Positions 19,183-26,884 of a DNA stretch of 64,000 bases are shown piece by piece. A program made the translations under genes and the position numbers. The stretch spans positions 1 through 64,000 of the forward strand of contig DATCEO010000146.1 of assembly GCA_036510065.1 (NCBI GenBank), given 5' to 3'. Positions within the stretch are counted from its first letter, which is position 1. The number at the start of each line of letters is the position of its first letter. The notes below the pieces were generated by a model that saw nothing but the letters and a program-made list of their open reading frames with translations, searched no databases and had not been told where the DNA came from. The DNA is from DASUBV01 sp036510065. Lineage in GTDB: Bacteria; Actinomycetota; Actinomycetes; Streptosporangiales; Streptosporangiaceae.

Positions 19183-19533
19183 TTATCTCTCCGCCACGAC
19201 CATGGCAATGCTCACGCCGGCATCGTGGCTAATCGACAAGTGCCAGGCGGTCACGCCGAGCGTGGCCGCCGCCGCGGCCACCGTGCCGCGGACCTCGAGG
19301 ATCGGCTTGCCGCGGCTGTCATGCGACACCAGCGCGTCGGTCCAGCGCAGCCCGCCCGGGCCGCCCAGTGCCTTGGCCGTCGCCTCCTTGGCAGCGAAGC
19401 ACCCGGCCAGTGACTGCACCGGCGCGTCACGTTCGCTTTCGGCGAACAATCGCCCGGCCAGGGAGGGGGTCCGGCGCAGCGCCGCTTCCAGCCGCGAGAT
19501 ATCCGCGACGTCCACGCCGATTCCCACGATCAT
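19183..19533 (-). CDS. acpS: Holo-[acyl-carrier-protein] synthase
   Basis: Transfers phosphopantetheine from CoA to acyl carrier proteins. With 116 residues it has the typical AcpS length. The Mg-binding residues are Asp8 in MIVGIGVDVADISRLE and Glu50 in CFAAKEATAKALG. The ATG at 19533 has GGGAGG eight bases upstream; an open frame extends 65 codons further but is not family-like. In related genomes acpS is a near neighbour of glmS; here about 35 kb of polysaccharide genes separates them. Confidence 0.95.
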   Translation of the reverse strand: MIVGIGVDVADISRLEAALRRTPSLAGRLFAESERDAPVQSLAGCFAAKEATAKALGGPGGLRWTDALVSHDSRGKPILEVRGTVAAAAATLGVTAWHLSISHDAGVSIAMVVAER

Positions 19534-19637
19534 GAGGCAAGCCTCCCATGCCCGCCCCGCCCGGCCCCCCCTGGTGCCGCGACCGTCGCCGGGAGCCACG
19601 CTCGTGACGAGGTCCAGGCGGGCGGCTGGTCCTGAGG

Positions 19638-20192
19638 TTAGAACTCGGTCTTGAGCCTTTCGATCTCGCGGGCTCGCTCGCGGAGCTGCGCGTAGGCGGG
19701 CCGCTCGCGGATGCGGGCCAGGGCCCACCGGACCGCCTCGGCGCGGCTGGCGGCGATGCCTGCGGTGATCAGCGCGTCCAGGGTTTCGAGATCGGCGGGG
19801 CCGAGCCGGGCCATCACGGGAGTCAGCTCGCCGCTCTCGGCCCGGGCCTCCAGCGACCCGCGGGTTCGGCCGCCCAGCACCATCCGGGGGCCGTCGTCGT
19901 CGCCGCTGGTACGGAATTCCAGCTGCCCGGCCTCGGGGAGCTGAGCTGACAGGTCCTTGCGGAACTGCTTGATCGCCGGGCCGTGCGCGTTCTCGAACGC
20001 CTTCAGCGCCTGGTGCTGAGCCTCGCGTCCCTCGCCTGCTGCGAGGATGACCCGGACCAGCAGTCCCCCCGGCTCGATGACCGGGTCGTCGCCGTATTGC
20101 AGTACCGCGACTCGCTGCACCGCGCCAGGGAAGCGCTTGCTCACTTCCTCGTCAATCTGCCGTTCGAGCAGGTCGATCGCCGTCTGGTCCAT
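19638..20192 (-). CDS. Protein of unknown function with ribbon-helix-helix-like C-terminus
   Basis: Function unknown. It has 184 residues, and the ATG has GGAGG five bases upstream. The N-terminal 100 residues (RVAVLQYGDDPVIEPGGLLV, QALKAFENAHGPAIKQFRKD) form a mixed alpha/beta region I do not recognise. The C-terminal 60 residues (MARLGPADLETLDALITAGI, then AASRAEAVRWALARIRERPA) look like a ribbon-helix-helix DNA-binding domain followed by a charged helix. A TATAGT -10-like box with an overlapping inverted repeat lies 33–51 bases upstream of the start, suggesting autoregulation. It marks the left edge of the polysaccharide region. Confidence 0.75.
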   Translation of the reverse strand: MDQTAIDLLERQIDEEVSKRFPGAVQRVAVLQYGDDPVIEPGGLLVRVILAAGEGREAQHQALKAFENAHGPAIKQFRKDLSAQLPEAGQLEFRTSGDDDGPRMVLGGRTRGSLEARAESGELTPVMARLGPADLETLDALITAGIAASRAEAVRWALARIRERPAYAQLRERAREIERLKTEF

Positions 20193-20216
20193 GACTGCCT
20201 CCGATGACGTTACATC

Positions 20217-20243
20217 AGAAACATACTATAACGCTGTGTTTCT
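20217..20243 (-). promoter_or_regulatory. Inverted repeat over a -10 box upstream of the RHH-like gene
   Basis: AGAAACA (20217–20223) and TGTTTCT (20237–20243) are perfect 7-bp arms around 13 bases that contain TATAGT (minus strand, 20225–20230), a good actinobacterial -10. The -35 region (TGGCTC) is weak. A repressor at this site would block the promoter. Confidence 0.5.
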
Positions 20244-20330
20244 CGAGGAGCCAGCGGCGACCCACGGCGAAGACCTCGCGCTGCAGGCGTCAGCGGCGGG
20301 CTTAGCTGATAGCCGAGGCGGACCAACGTC

Positions 20331-20510
20331 ATGGCCGTAACTGCGCTGCTGATGCAGCAGCAGCCGCACGTCCATGTCGCTGGCATGGAGCTTCGCGGCC
20401 GCGTAAACGACATCACTGGACCGCTACTGCTATTGCAGCGACAGCTCCGGCCCGGCGATGACATTGAAGTCCGATGGCGGAGAGGCGCATGTGATAGCTG
20501 GTGCCCCTGA
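20331..20510 (+). CDS. Possible small protein or gene remnant, 59 residues
   Basis: Low-confidence small ORF. From the ATG at 20331 it reads MAVTALLMQQQPHVHVAGME, continuing with LRGRVNDITGPLLLLQRQLR and PGDDIEVRW. The alternating hydrophobic pattern with glycines looks like short beta strands rather than random high-GC translation, and GAGGCGG lies nine bases upstream. It could be an intact small protein or the remains of a longer domain. No family was recognised. Confidence 0.3.
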   Translation: MAVTALLMQQQPHVHVAGMELRGRVNDITGPLLLLQRQLRPGDDIEVRWRRGACDSWCP

Positions 20511-20612
20511 TCTAGCCGGGGGGCAGCGGCGATCTAGCCTCGGGCCGGCCACGATCCAAGTGGGCCGCCGTCAGCCCGAGGCGGCCAGCCTGGCCGACTT
20601 CGGCCAGGCCCG

Positions 20613-20694
20613 CTCCCGGCTCCGGCTCAACCAGTTCCCGGCTCCGGCTCAACCCGCTCCCGGCTCCGGCTGCTTCCGGCTCCGGCTCAACCCG
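20613..20694. repeat. 22-bp tandem repeat at the 3' end of a response regulator gene
   Basis: About four units with the core CCCGGCTCCGGCTCAACC; the third unit is shortened. The CTCAA part of the last unit supplies the TGA stop of the minus-strand regulator gene. Confidence 0.8.
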
Positions 20695-21550
20695 CGGCCC
20701 TGGTGGGCGTGCGGGCTTGCCCGACGGCGTGCATCGAAGCCCGGCGCCAGGTGCGATCGGCGGCAGGACGCTGCCACGGGACGCCCACGTCCGCGCCTGC
20801 AGCCACGCTCGCGCGGCTGCTGGCCACCAGCGCGGTGGACTGGCCTGCACCAGCCGCAGCCGCCCGGCCAGCCCCAGCCCCCGCCCTAGCCCCCGCCGTA
20901 CCCGTCGCGGCGGCGGGCTCGGCCCACGCGTCCACCAGCCGGTGGCGTACCGCGAAGGAGGCCGCTTCCAGCCGGGAGTGAACGCACAGCTTGGCCAGGA
21001 CCGCCTGCAGATGGGTCCGCACAGTGGTGCGCGACACCCCCATGCGCTCCACCATCGCGGCCGTGTCCAGGCCGGCGACCAGCAGGCTCAGGCACTCGCG
21101 CTCACGCCCGGTCAGGCTGGCCGCGAGCTGGTCGGCCTGGGTCACCTGGCGGCCGCGACGGCCGGGGCCGCCGGGCACATCGACCACGTTCTCGCCGCTC
21201 AGCACGCGCTCCAGGGCCGACATCAGCACCTCCACGCCCCGCGACTGGTGCAGGTAACCCGTGGCGCCCGCCGCCAAGGCCCGCTCCGCGGTCTCCAGGT
21301 CGGGGTCGGCGCTCAGCACGATTACCGGAGTGCGGTCACTGGCCTCGATAACGCCGCGGATGGTCTCGATGCCCTGGTCCATGCCCAGATCGCAGGCGAT
21401 GAGACAGGCATCGGGGCGCTGCTGGCGCACGAGAGCAATTAGCTCCTGCGAGCTGCGGGCCACGGCGCCGACCTCGTAACCGCGCTGGGTCAGTACCGTC
21501 GACAGCGCATCCAGGAAGATCGCCTGCGCGTCCCCGAGGATCAGCTTCAC
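20687..21550 (-). CDS. LuxR-family response regulator with non-canonical receiver (A-type, copy 1)
   Basis: NarL/FixJ-type transcription regulator, about 287 residues from the GTG at 21550. The receiver domain (1–120) has Ala52 where the phosphoacceptor Asp is expected (PDACLIACD) and His101 in place of the conserved Lys (ATGYLHQSRG), so normal phosphorylation control is unlikely. The LuxR HTH is intact (LTGRERECLSLLVAGLDTAA, GVSRTTVRTHLQAVLAKL), followed by an Ala/Gly-rich tail. Its closest relative here is the regulator at 37444–38250. The start is uncertain: the frame is open to 21745 and no candidate has a strong ribosome site; the GTG matches the paralogue's N-terminus. Confidence 0.85.
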   Translation of the reverse strand: MKLILGDAQAIFLDALSTVLTQRGYEVGAVARSSQELIALVRQQRPDACLIACDLGMDQGIETIRGVIEASDRTPVIVLSADPDLETAERALAAGATGYLHQSRGVEVLMSALERVLSGENVVDVPGGPGRRGRQVTQADQLAASLTGRERECLSLLVAGLDTAAMVERMGVSRTTVRTHLQAVLAKLCVHSRLEAASFAVRHRLVDAWAEPAAATGTAGARAGAGAGRAAAAGAGQSTALVASSRASVAAGADVGVPWQRPAADRTWRRASMHAVGQARTPTRAAG

Positions 21551-22008
21551 CGTGAACGCCCCGACAGCGGCAGGCGGCCCAGCGTCGTCCTCGCGGCGGG
21601 CGCCATCGCGAGCACCGATCCGGTGACCACGCCGGGCCGAAAGCGGCCCGCCGCCCGCTCGCATGGCTGGGCGCCGGGCGCACGGCGCCAGCGCAATGAC
21701 AGCACAGGTCCCATCGTCGCTCCCCCGCCACAGCCACTGGCTCATGGCAATAGTTCAGCCTGACCCCGGCCCCCCGGCCGGCCCCCGTCAGTGCTTCAGC
21801 GGCACGATCTGCCGCTTACTGATTGAACGTACATACAAACAACCCTAGTGCCAGAATTCTTCACTCAATCAGGTTTATCACAAATGATTTTAGGTTCTCT
21901 TTACCTTACCGGCGGGCCATCTTGTCTAATTATCTACCGACATAGCAATAACGCCATCAGGAGCTAGGCCGTCCGTATGCGGGAGGCAGATCCTCGTCCA
22001 TGAGGCGG
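21551..22008. promoter_or_regulatory. 458-base gap with AT-rich island upstream of the A-type regulator
   Basis: About 21815–21970 is strikingly AT-rich for this genome (runs such as TTATCACAAATGATTTTAGG). It contains an inverted repeat CTGATTGA (21819–21826) / TCAATCAG (21865–21872) and the 9-mer CCCTAGTGC (21843–21851), which also occurs upstream of the paralogous regulator (38315–38323). The island is the likely promoter of the regulator gene and a plausible Lsr2 target. The rest of the gap is GC-rich, with no gene that I can support. Confidence 0.5.
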
Positions 22009-23265
22009 TTATCCGACCACCTCGGCCAGTCGGACTGGGTTAGTCCCCAGAACCCGGCCAGCGTCCCCACCGATAGCCGCTTTCATGCCGTAGGCCGCCA
22101 CCAGGGAGTCGCGCAGGGCCGTTTCGCCGTAGCGGCCGGCCACCCGGCCGGAGGCCTCGGCGGCCATCCTTCCCGCCGTGGCCGGCGAGTCCAGGAGATG
22201 CGCGATCGCCGTCGCCAGCAGGTCGGGGCGCCGGGGTGGTACGAGCAGGCCCGTCTCGCCCGGAATGACGAGGTCCGGGACGGCGTTCACGGCGGTCGCC
22301 ACGACCGGGACACCGCAGATCATGGCCTCGATCAGGACGGTGGGAAGGCCCTCGTAGCGGCTGGGCAGGGCGAAGACGTCGAAGGCCGGCAGTATGTCCA
22401 GCACGTCGCCGCGTTCCCCCGCCAGCCGGAACCGGCCGTCGGGCAGGCTCTCGGCGTGCCGCCGGACGCGGTCGGCCAGCTCACCGCCGCCCACCCACAG
22501 GCCGATAACGCCGGGACGGTCGAGCAGCCCCAGCGCGGTGACGAAATCCTCGGGTGCCTTCTGGTAGGTGAGCCGGCCGACCGCGCCGACCACCAGGGCA
22601 TCGTCAGGCAGGCCCAGTGCGGCCCGGGCACGGTGGCGGGCGGCCGGGGAACCCGCCTCCCGGCTGGCCCGGACCCGGCCCGGCCCGTCGACGGACACCC
22701 CGATGGTCGCGATCCGGGTCGGCGAGATCAGCTCGCGCCGGATCGCCTCGGCGGCTACTCCGGCCCCGACGCACAGGGCCACGTCGGTGATCCGGCCCAG
22801 CCGCTGCTCGATGGATACGTAGGCCTGCCGTAGCGCGCGGGACTGGAACTCGTGAAAGGGAAAGCCGTGGAACGTATGGACAATCCTGGCCACCCCGGCA
22901 CGGCGGGCGGCCATCCGGCCGAGAGCGCCGGCTTTCGCGCAGTGCGTATGCACCACGTCGAAGCCCTGCCCGGCGAACAACGCGGTGAGCCGTCGCAGTG
23001 CCCGCACGTCGGTGGCCGGCCGGATCGGAGCCCGCAGCGCGGGCTCGACCACGACCTCCAGGCCGGCGGCCAGGGCGGCGGCGATGAGCTGGTCGCCCTG
23101 CCCGGTGATGATCGTCACCCGGCAGGTTTGCGGGTCCATGGCCAGGGCGCCGCGCAGGGCCAGCACGCCAGCGCCGCCTTCCAGCCGGGCAATGACCGTC
23201 GCGACGGCCAGGGGGCCGGCGGCCGCCAGGTCTGGTGCTGCCGGTACTCGCAGCTGATCCCTCAC
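22009..23265 (-). CDS. GT4-family glycosyltransferase (cassette 1)
   Basis: Retaining, GT-B fold glycosyltransferase, 418 residues. The N-terminal domain contains TVIARLEGGAGVLALRGALA and VVHTHCAKAGALGRMAARRA; the C-terminal domain has VVGAVGRLTYQKAPEDFVTA and the donor-binding E-x7-E stretch SRYEGLPTVLIEAMICGVPV. There are no membrane segments. Its GTG start overlaps the stop of the upstream response regulator (GTGA), so the two are translationally coupled. It is clearly paralogous to the enzyme at 38565–39794, which is coupled to a paralogous regulator in the same way. The acceptor sugar is unknown; a role in modifying the neighbouring exopolysaccharide is inferred. Confidence 0.9.
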   Translation of the reverse strand: MRDQLRVPAAPDLAAAGPLAVATVIARLEGGAGVLALRGALAMDPQTCRVTIITGQGDQLIAAALAAGLEVVVEPALRAPIRPATDVRALRRLTALFAGQGFDVVHTHCAKAGALGRMAARRAGVARIVHTFHGFPFHEFQSRALRQAYVSIEQRLGRITDVALCVGAGVAAEAIRRELISPTRIATIGVSVDGPGRVRASREAGSPAARHRARAALGLPDDALVVGAVGRLTYQKAPEDFVTALGLLDRPGVIGLWVGGGELADRVRRHAESLPDGRFRLAGERGDVLDILPAFDVFALPSRYEGLPTVLIEAMICGVPVVATAVNAVPDLVIPGETGLLVPPRRPDLLATAIAHLLDSPATAGRMAAEASGRVAGRYGETALRDSLVAAYGMKAAIGGDAGRVLGTNPVRLAEVVG

Positions 23266-24140
23266 AGCCTGCCTGCCTCGGGAGCGGGGCTGGCGGGCTG
23301 GGCGGGATCAGGCTGCTCGCCAGGCTCGGTGGTGCGCCCGCTGACGCCGGGACTGCCTGCGCCGTGACCCAGGCCTGCCCGGACAGGCTCGGCCCGGCGG
23401 GTCGCACGATGGCGGTCGTCCGGGTCGCTCACGGCCGTCGGCCGCGGGCTCCGGGGTCCGACGCCTGCCGAGCCGGGCGGCTCGGCGGGCCGCAGGCCAG
23501 CGGCCCAGGCCACGCTCACGGCCTCGATGCGGCTGTGCACCTCCAGCTTCCCGAAGATGCTGCGCGTATGAGTGCGGACCGTGTCGGCGGAGATCATCAG
23601 CTCGGCCGCGATCTGCCGGGCCCGCTTGCCCTTGGCCATGCTTGTCAGTACGTCCAGCTCACGCGGGCTGAGAGTGTCCAGCAGGCTGCCGCTCTCCTGG
23701 GCGTGGCGGACATCGTCGCGCAGGGCGCGCAGGACTTCGCCCAGCATCTCGGGCGGGAACCAGGAGTGCCCCCGGGCCACCCCGCGCAGCACGGTCTCGA
23801 GCTGGTCGGCGCCCTGGCCCTTGGACACCCAGGCGTCCGCTCCGGCCCGGGCCGCCTCGATCGCGTGCGACACGTCGCTGTCGGCGGTGACCACGATGAG
23901 CCGGGCGGCCGGCCACGCCGCGCGGATCCGGCCCAGGACCTCGCCGGCCGCGAAGCCCAGCGGCTCGACGTCGATCAGCACGATGTCCGGTCGCAGCCAG
24001 CGGATGACCTCGGGGAGCCGGGGGTCATCGGTCTGGGAGCAGCCAGCCACCCACAGGTCCGGGGCGGCTGACAGGCGGGCCGCCAGCGCTTCGGTCACCA
24101 TGCGGTAGTCATCCACCAGCACGAGTCGCAGCACTTCCAT
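23262..24140 (-). CDS. LuxR-family response regulator with canonical receiver (B-type, copy 1)
   Basis: NarL/FixJ-type regulator, 292 residues. The receiver has the acidic pair in VLVDDYRMV, phosphoacceptor Asp57 (RPDIVLIDVEP) and Lys107 (ADAWVSKGQG), so it should be phosphorylatable. The LuxR HTH is LSPRELDVLTSMAKGKRARQ with ISADTVRTHTRSIFGKLEVH. A disordered Pro/Arg-rich tail of about 75 residues follows. No histidine kinase is nearby, so it is an orphan in this window. It is coupled to the downstream GT4 by a GTGA overlap. A 19-bp element conserved with the copy at 39791–40537 lies 33 bases before the start. Confidence 0.92.
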   Translation of the reverse strand: MEVLRLVLVDDYRMVTEALAARLSAAPDLWVAGCSQTDDPRLPEVIRWLRPDIVLIDVEPLGFAAGEVLGRIRAAWPAARLIVVTADSDVSHAIEAARAGADAWVSKGQGADQLETVLRGVARGHSWFPPEMLGEVLRALRDDVRHAQESGSLLDTLSPRELDVLTSMAKGKRARQIAAELMISADTVRTHTRSIFGKLEVHSRIEAVSVAWAAGLRPAEPPGSAGVGPRSPRPTAVSDPDDRHRATRRAEPVRAGLGHGAGSPGVSGRTTEPGEQPDPAQPASPAPEAGRL

Positions 24141-24172
24141 CTCACGACTGTGTCAACTAGCGTCGCGATAGT

Positions 24173-24191
24173 CCTCATGCAGATGAACGAG
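24173..24191 (-). promoter_or_regulatory. Conserved 19-bp element upstream of B-type regulator 1
   Basis: On the plus strand it reads CCTCATGCAGATGAACGAG. It matches the site at 40571–40589 in 17 of 19 bases, at nearly the same distance (32–33 bases) from the start of the paralogous regulator. It contains an imperfect CTCAT…ATGAG inverted repeat. It may be an autoregulatory operator or a conserved 5' leader feature. Confidence 0.55.
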
Positions 24192-24240
24192 AAGTTCTGC
24201 TCTCGGCGGCCCGGATACCGCCATATCGGGATGTCGCCGG

Positions 24241-25092
24241 TCAGTGTGCCGCGCAGCCGCCGGCCACGGCGGCCTGCTCGCGGCGCCAGTAACTAGGCAG
24301 CGAACTATAGGGATTAGGCCCGACGTCATCGGTGATGTAGGCATAACCGGCGTTCCGGAGCCGGGACAGGCGGACGGCACTGGCCAGGTCGCCGCCCGGC
24401 GTGGCGTAGATGGTGTGCGCGAACCTGGCCGGGCGGTAGTGCCGGACCCAGCCTGGAACCCGTGAGGGGACGTAGCTCTCGTAGGGTCCCTCGAACACCA
24501 TGACTACCGTGCCGACCGACATATAACTCTGATCGGGGTAGGCGCCCGGATTAAGCCAGACGGGGGCCCGGGGAGCCGACTGCCGGATAACCCGCGCCAG
24601 GCTCCGGTAATAGCCGATCTGAGCGCTCCCGGTGGTGGGCGTCTGGTCGAGAAAGATTCCCGTGACCCCGTACCAGCTCCGGTAATCACGCACGTCCTTC
24701 TCGGCTTGCGCGAGAGGCCGCTTGCTATAGTTGGTCCCGATATATCCGATAACGGTCGCTCCGGCGGCTCTCGCCTCGCGAACCGCGGCCTGGAAGGCCC
24801 GATCCGGCGCGGTTCCCGGCCCGGACGCCGGATTGAGGATCATGACCGCCGGGCCGCTGCTCCCGCCGACCGCGCGGCTCCAGCCCTGCGGGGCGAAGAA
24901 CGCGGGCACGAAGGAGGCCTGGCAGTGCGGGGCGCCCCGCGCGGTCAGCTTGATCGTCAGGCCGATCGCGGCGGCCAGGACCAGGATGGCGACCACGACC
25001 GGGAATCCGCGCGGCCGGCGTCGCGGCGGAGTGAACGCAGGCGCCGCGCCGTCCGGCGCGCTGCGCCCGGCCAAGGCTCGGCGGCCTGTCAC
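24241..25092 (-). CDS. Membrane-anchored spherulin-4 / GH135-like protein (locus A)
   Basis: 283 residues. A short basic cytoplasmic start, a transmembrane helix at about 30–48 (PVVVAILVLAAAIGLTIKL), then a TIM-barrel-like spherulin-4 domain outside the cell (MILNPASGPGTAPDRAF, VIGYIGTNYSKRPL, GVTGIFLDQ, VVMVFEGPYES). The fungal member Sph3 (GH135) hydrolyses galactosaminogalactan. From memory of that enzyme, an Asp-Glu pair and a later Glu are essential. Here Asp149 and Glu201 are kept, but the second acid of the pair is Gln150. It is the last gene of locus A, overlapping its paralogue by four bases. Catalysis is possible but not assured. Confidence 0.82.
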   Translation of the reverse strand: MTGRRALAGRSAPDGAAPAFTPPRRRPRGFPVVVAILVLAAAIGLTIKLTARGAPHCQASFVPAFFAPQGWSRAVGGSSGPAVMILNPASGPGTAPDRAFQAAVREARAAGATVIGYIGTNYSKRPLAQAEKDVRDYRSWYGVTGIFLDQTPTTGSAQIGYYRSLARVIRQSAPRAPVWLNPGAYPDQSYMSVGTVVMVFEGPYESYVPSRVPGWVRHYRPARFAHTIYATPGGDLASAVRLSRLRNAGYAYITDDVGPNPYSSLPSYWRREQAAVAGGCAAH

Positions 25093-25859
25093 TCGTCCGG
25101 CCAGCCGTCCGGCCCCGGGGCCGCCGTCGGCGCGGGCACGAGAGCGGGCAGCCGGTCATACGGATTGCCGCCGCCGCGCTCGGTGAGGTAGATGCAGCCG
25201 GCCCGCCGCCGGCCGGCCATGAGCACGGCGTCCCCGAGGTGCTCCACCGGCACCGAGTACACGACATGGTAGAAGCGGTCGGCCGGCCAGGACCGGGTCC
25301 AACGGGGTACCGCCTGCTCCAGGTAGACGTTCCAGGGGCCCTCGAAGGTGCCGAGCACGTCGGCGTGCCGCGCGTAGCCCTCATGCGGATGCACGCCATG
25401 GTTGAACACCACGACCCCCGCGCCCATCTTGCGCGCGCGCCGCGACAGCAGGGCGTACTGCCGCAGGTCGGCCAGGCCGGCCGAGACCCGGTCGAACATG
25501 ACGCCGTCGACTTGGTACCAGTCCAGGTAGCGCCCGATCTCCGCCAGTGCCTCGCGCCAGGGCCGCTGACCGTAGTTGGAATCCACGTAGGCGGCCACCT
25601 GCACTCCCGCTTCCCGCAGCGGCCGGAGGGCGCTCAGGAAGGCGGGATCAGGCCCGTAACCGGGCCCGCTGGCCGGGTTGAGGACCACCAGGCGGATCTG
25701 GGCCGCCTGCCGGGCCAGCCGGGCCCAGTCCTCGGGCGCCACGGCCGGGTGGAAGTAGGCGGGCACGACCAGGCGCGGGACGACCGGCCGGGACCGCCGC
25801 CAGGACCTCGCGGGCGAGCCGGGCCGCGGCTGGCCGGGATCAGCCGGGACCTGGGGCAC
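25089..25859 (-). CDS. Spherulin-4 / GH135-like protein (locus A, second copy)
   Basis: 256 residues from a GTG at 25859 with GGAGG six bases upstream; the longer open frame overlaps the SDR gene and is not used. The domain runs from about residue 28 (RLVVPAYFHPAVAPEDWARL) with NPASGPGYGPDPAFLSAL, YVDSNYGQRPW, VDGVMFDR and TFEGPWNVYL. Asp123 and Glu173 correspond to the conserved acids, while the residue after Asp123 is Arg rather than Glu. No clear signal peptide or membrane helix, unlike its neighbour, so location is uncertain. It overlaps the SDR stop by 20 bases and the next gene by four. Confidence 0.8.
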   Translation of the reverse strand: MPQVPADPGQPRPGSPARSWRRSRPVVPRLVVPAYFHPAVAPEDWARLARQAAQIRLVVLNPASGPGYGPDPAFLSALRPLREAGVQVAAYVDSNYGQRPWREALAEIGRYLDWYQVDGVMFDRVSAGLADLRQYALLSRRARKMGAGVVVFNHGVHPHEGYARHADVLGTFEGPWNVYLEQAVPRWTRSWPADRFYHVVYSVPVEHLGDAVLMAGRRRAGCIYLTERGGGNPYDRLPALVPAPTAAPGPDGWPDE

Positions 25860-26862
25860 GGCAGTCCTCCCACAGGTCGGCCAGCGATGTCCGCAGGTCG
25901 TGGCGCGGTTCCCAGCCAAGGTCGCGCCGGGCGCGGCCGATGTCGGCCTGCTGCCAGGACAGTGCCCCTGACCACGGGGCCCCTGACCACGGGGCCGTCG
26001 AGCGCGGGGCCGTCGAGCGCGGGGCCGTCGAGCGCGGCGAGCCGTCGGCGTCCTCGTGCACGGGGCCGTCGTAGCCGCTGATGGCCACCAGGTCCTTGAC
26101 CAGCGTGCGGACGGGCACGCCCGCGCCGCTGCCGATGTTAATAACGCCGCCGGGCAGGGCCGGCGCCTGGACGGCGGCGATCGCGGCGTCAGCGACATCG
26201 CGGGCGTCGACGAAGTCCCGGACCGCGTCCAGCCGCCCGAGGCTGGCCGCCGGGCCGCCGGTCAGGGCCCGGCGCAGCTCGGCCACGACCCGGCCGGGCA
26301 GGATGGTGTCCGGCGCTCCCGGCCCCACCGGGTTGAAGACGCGCAGGACGACCGCGTCGAGCCCGGTGGCCCGGCCCAGTTCCACCAGCAGGGTCCCGGC
26401 CAGCTTGGTGGCCCCGTAGGCGCCGGCCGGCCGAGCCGGCGCGGACTCGGCGACGGCGGTGCCCGGCTCGCTGGGCCCGTACTCGGCGGCGGAGCCCAGG
26501 TGCACGAGCCGGATCAGCCGGCCGGTCATGCGCATCGCCCGGACCAGGACTGCCGTGCCGGTGACGTTGGCCGCCGCCAGCTCGCTGACGTCGGCGCCGG
26601 TCGACCCGGCGCAGTTCACCACGGCGTCGGGGCTGACCGCGGCCAGCGTGGCGGCCAGCCGCGCCGGGTCCTCGGTGGACAGGTCGACCCGGCAGTGCGA
26701 GCGCGAGTCCGGCAGCTCGCGCCGGCCCGCGGTCACCACGTCCAGGCCCGCAACGCAGGCCCGGTCCCGCACGTGCGCGCCCAGGAAGCCGCTCGCGCCG
26801 ATCACCAGCACGCGCGGCCCGGACGCCGGGCCGCCGCCGGCTCGCGGGCCGGACGCCATCAT
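25840..26862 (-). CDS. SDR-family NDP-sugar 4-ketoreductase/epimerase (locus A)
   Basis: Extended short-chain dehydrogenase, 340 residues. Rossmann motif VLVIGASGFLGAHV near residue 18; catalytic Tyr-x3-Lys in AYGATKLAG; also LGSAAEYGPSEPG and LRVFNPVGPG, which resemble GDP-4-keto-6-deoxymannose reductases (RMD-like). Directly downstream of a 4,6-dehydratase, so the pair could make a 6-deoxyhexose nucleotide; this is inference. Near the C-terminus an insert built of five 15-bp tandem repeats adds a low-complexity Arg/Ser/Thr/Ala/Pro loop before SWQQADIGRARRDLGWEPRH, which is the normal family ending. Confidence 0.85.
   Translation of the reverse strand: MMASGPRAGGGPASGPRVLVIGASGFLGAHVRDRACVAGLDVVTAGRRELPDSRSHCRVDLSTEDPARLAATLAAVSPDAVVNCAGSTGADVSELAAANVTGTAVLVRAMRMTGRLIRLVHLGSAAEYGPSEPGTAVAESAPARPAGAYGATKLAGTLLVELGRATGLDAVVLRVFNPVGPGAPDTILPGRVVAELRRALTGGPAASLGRLDAVRDFVDARDVADAAIAAVQAPALPGGVINIGSGAGVPVRTLVKDLVAISGYDGPVHEDADGSPRSTAPRSTAPRSTAPWSGAPWSGALSWQQADIGRARRDLGWEPRHDLRTSLADLWEDCRAPGPG
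25965..26039. repeat. Five 15-bp tandem units inside the SDR gene
   Basis: Two copies of CCCCTGACCACGGGG are followed by three of CCGTCGAGCGCGGGG (the last with one change), all in frame, encoding a Ser/Thr/Ala/Pro/Arg/Trp/Gly pentapeptide series. Confidence 0.9.
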
Positions 26863-26884
26863 CGGGGACCTGACCAGCCGCGGG

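Larger units (their letters stand above)
20193..20686. other. 494-base region between the RHH-like gene and the first response regulator
   Basis: It holds, left to right, the promoter and inverted repeat of the RHH-like gene, a possible 59-codon plus-strand ORF (20331–20510), and a tandem 22-bp repeat that runs into the stop of the response regulator gene. The stretch 20200–20510 is less GC-rich than its neighbours. No RNA gene was recognised. Confidence 0.6.
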
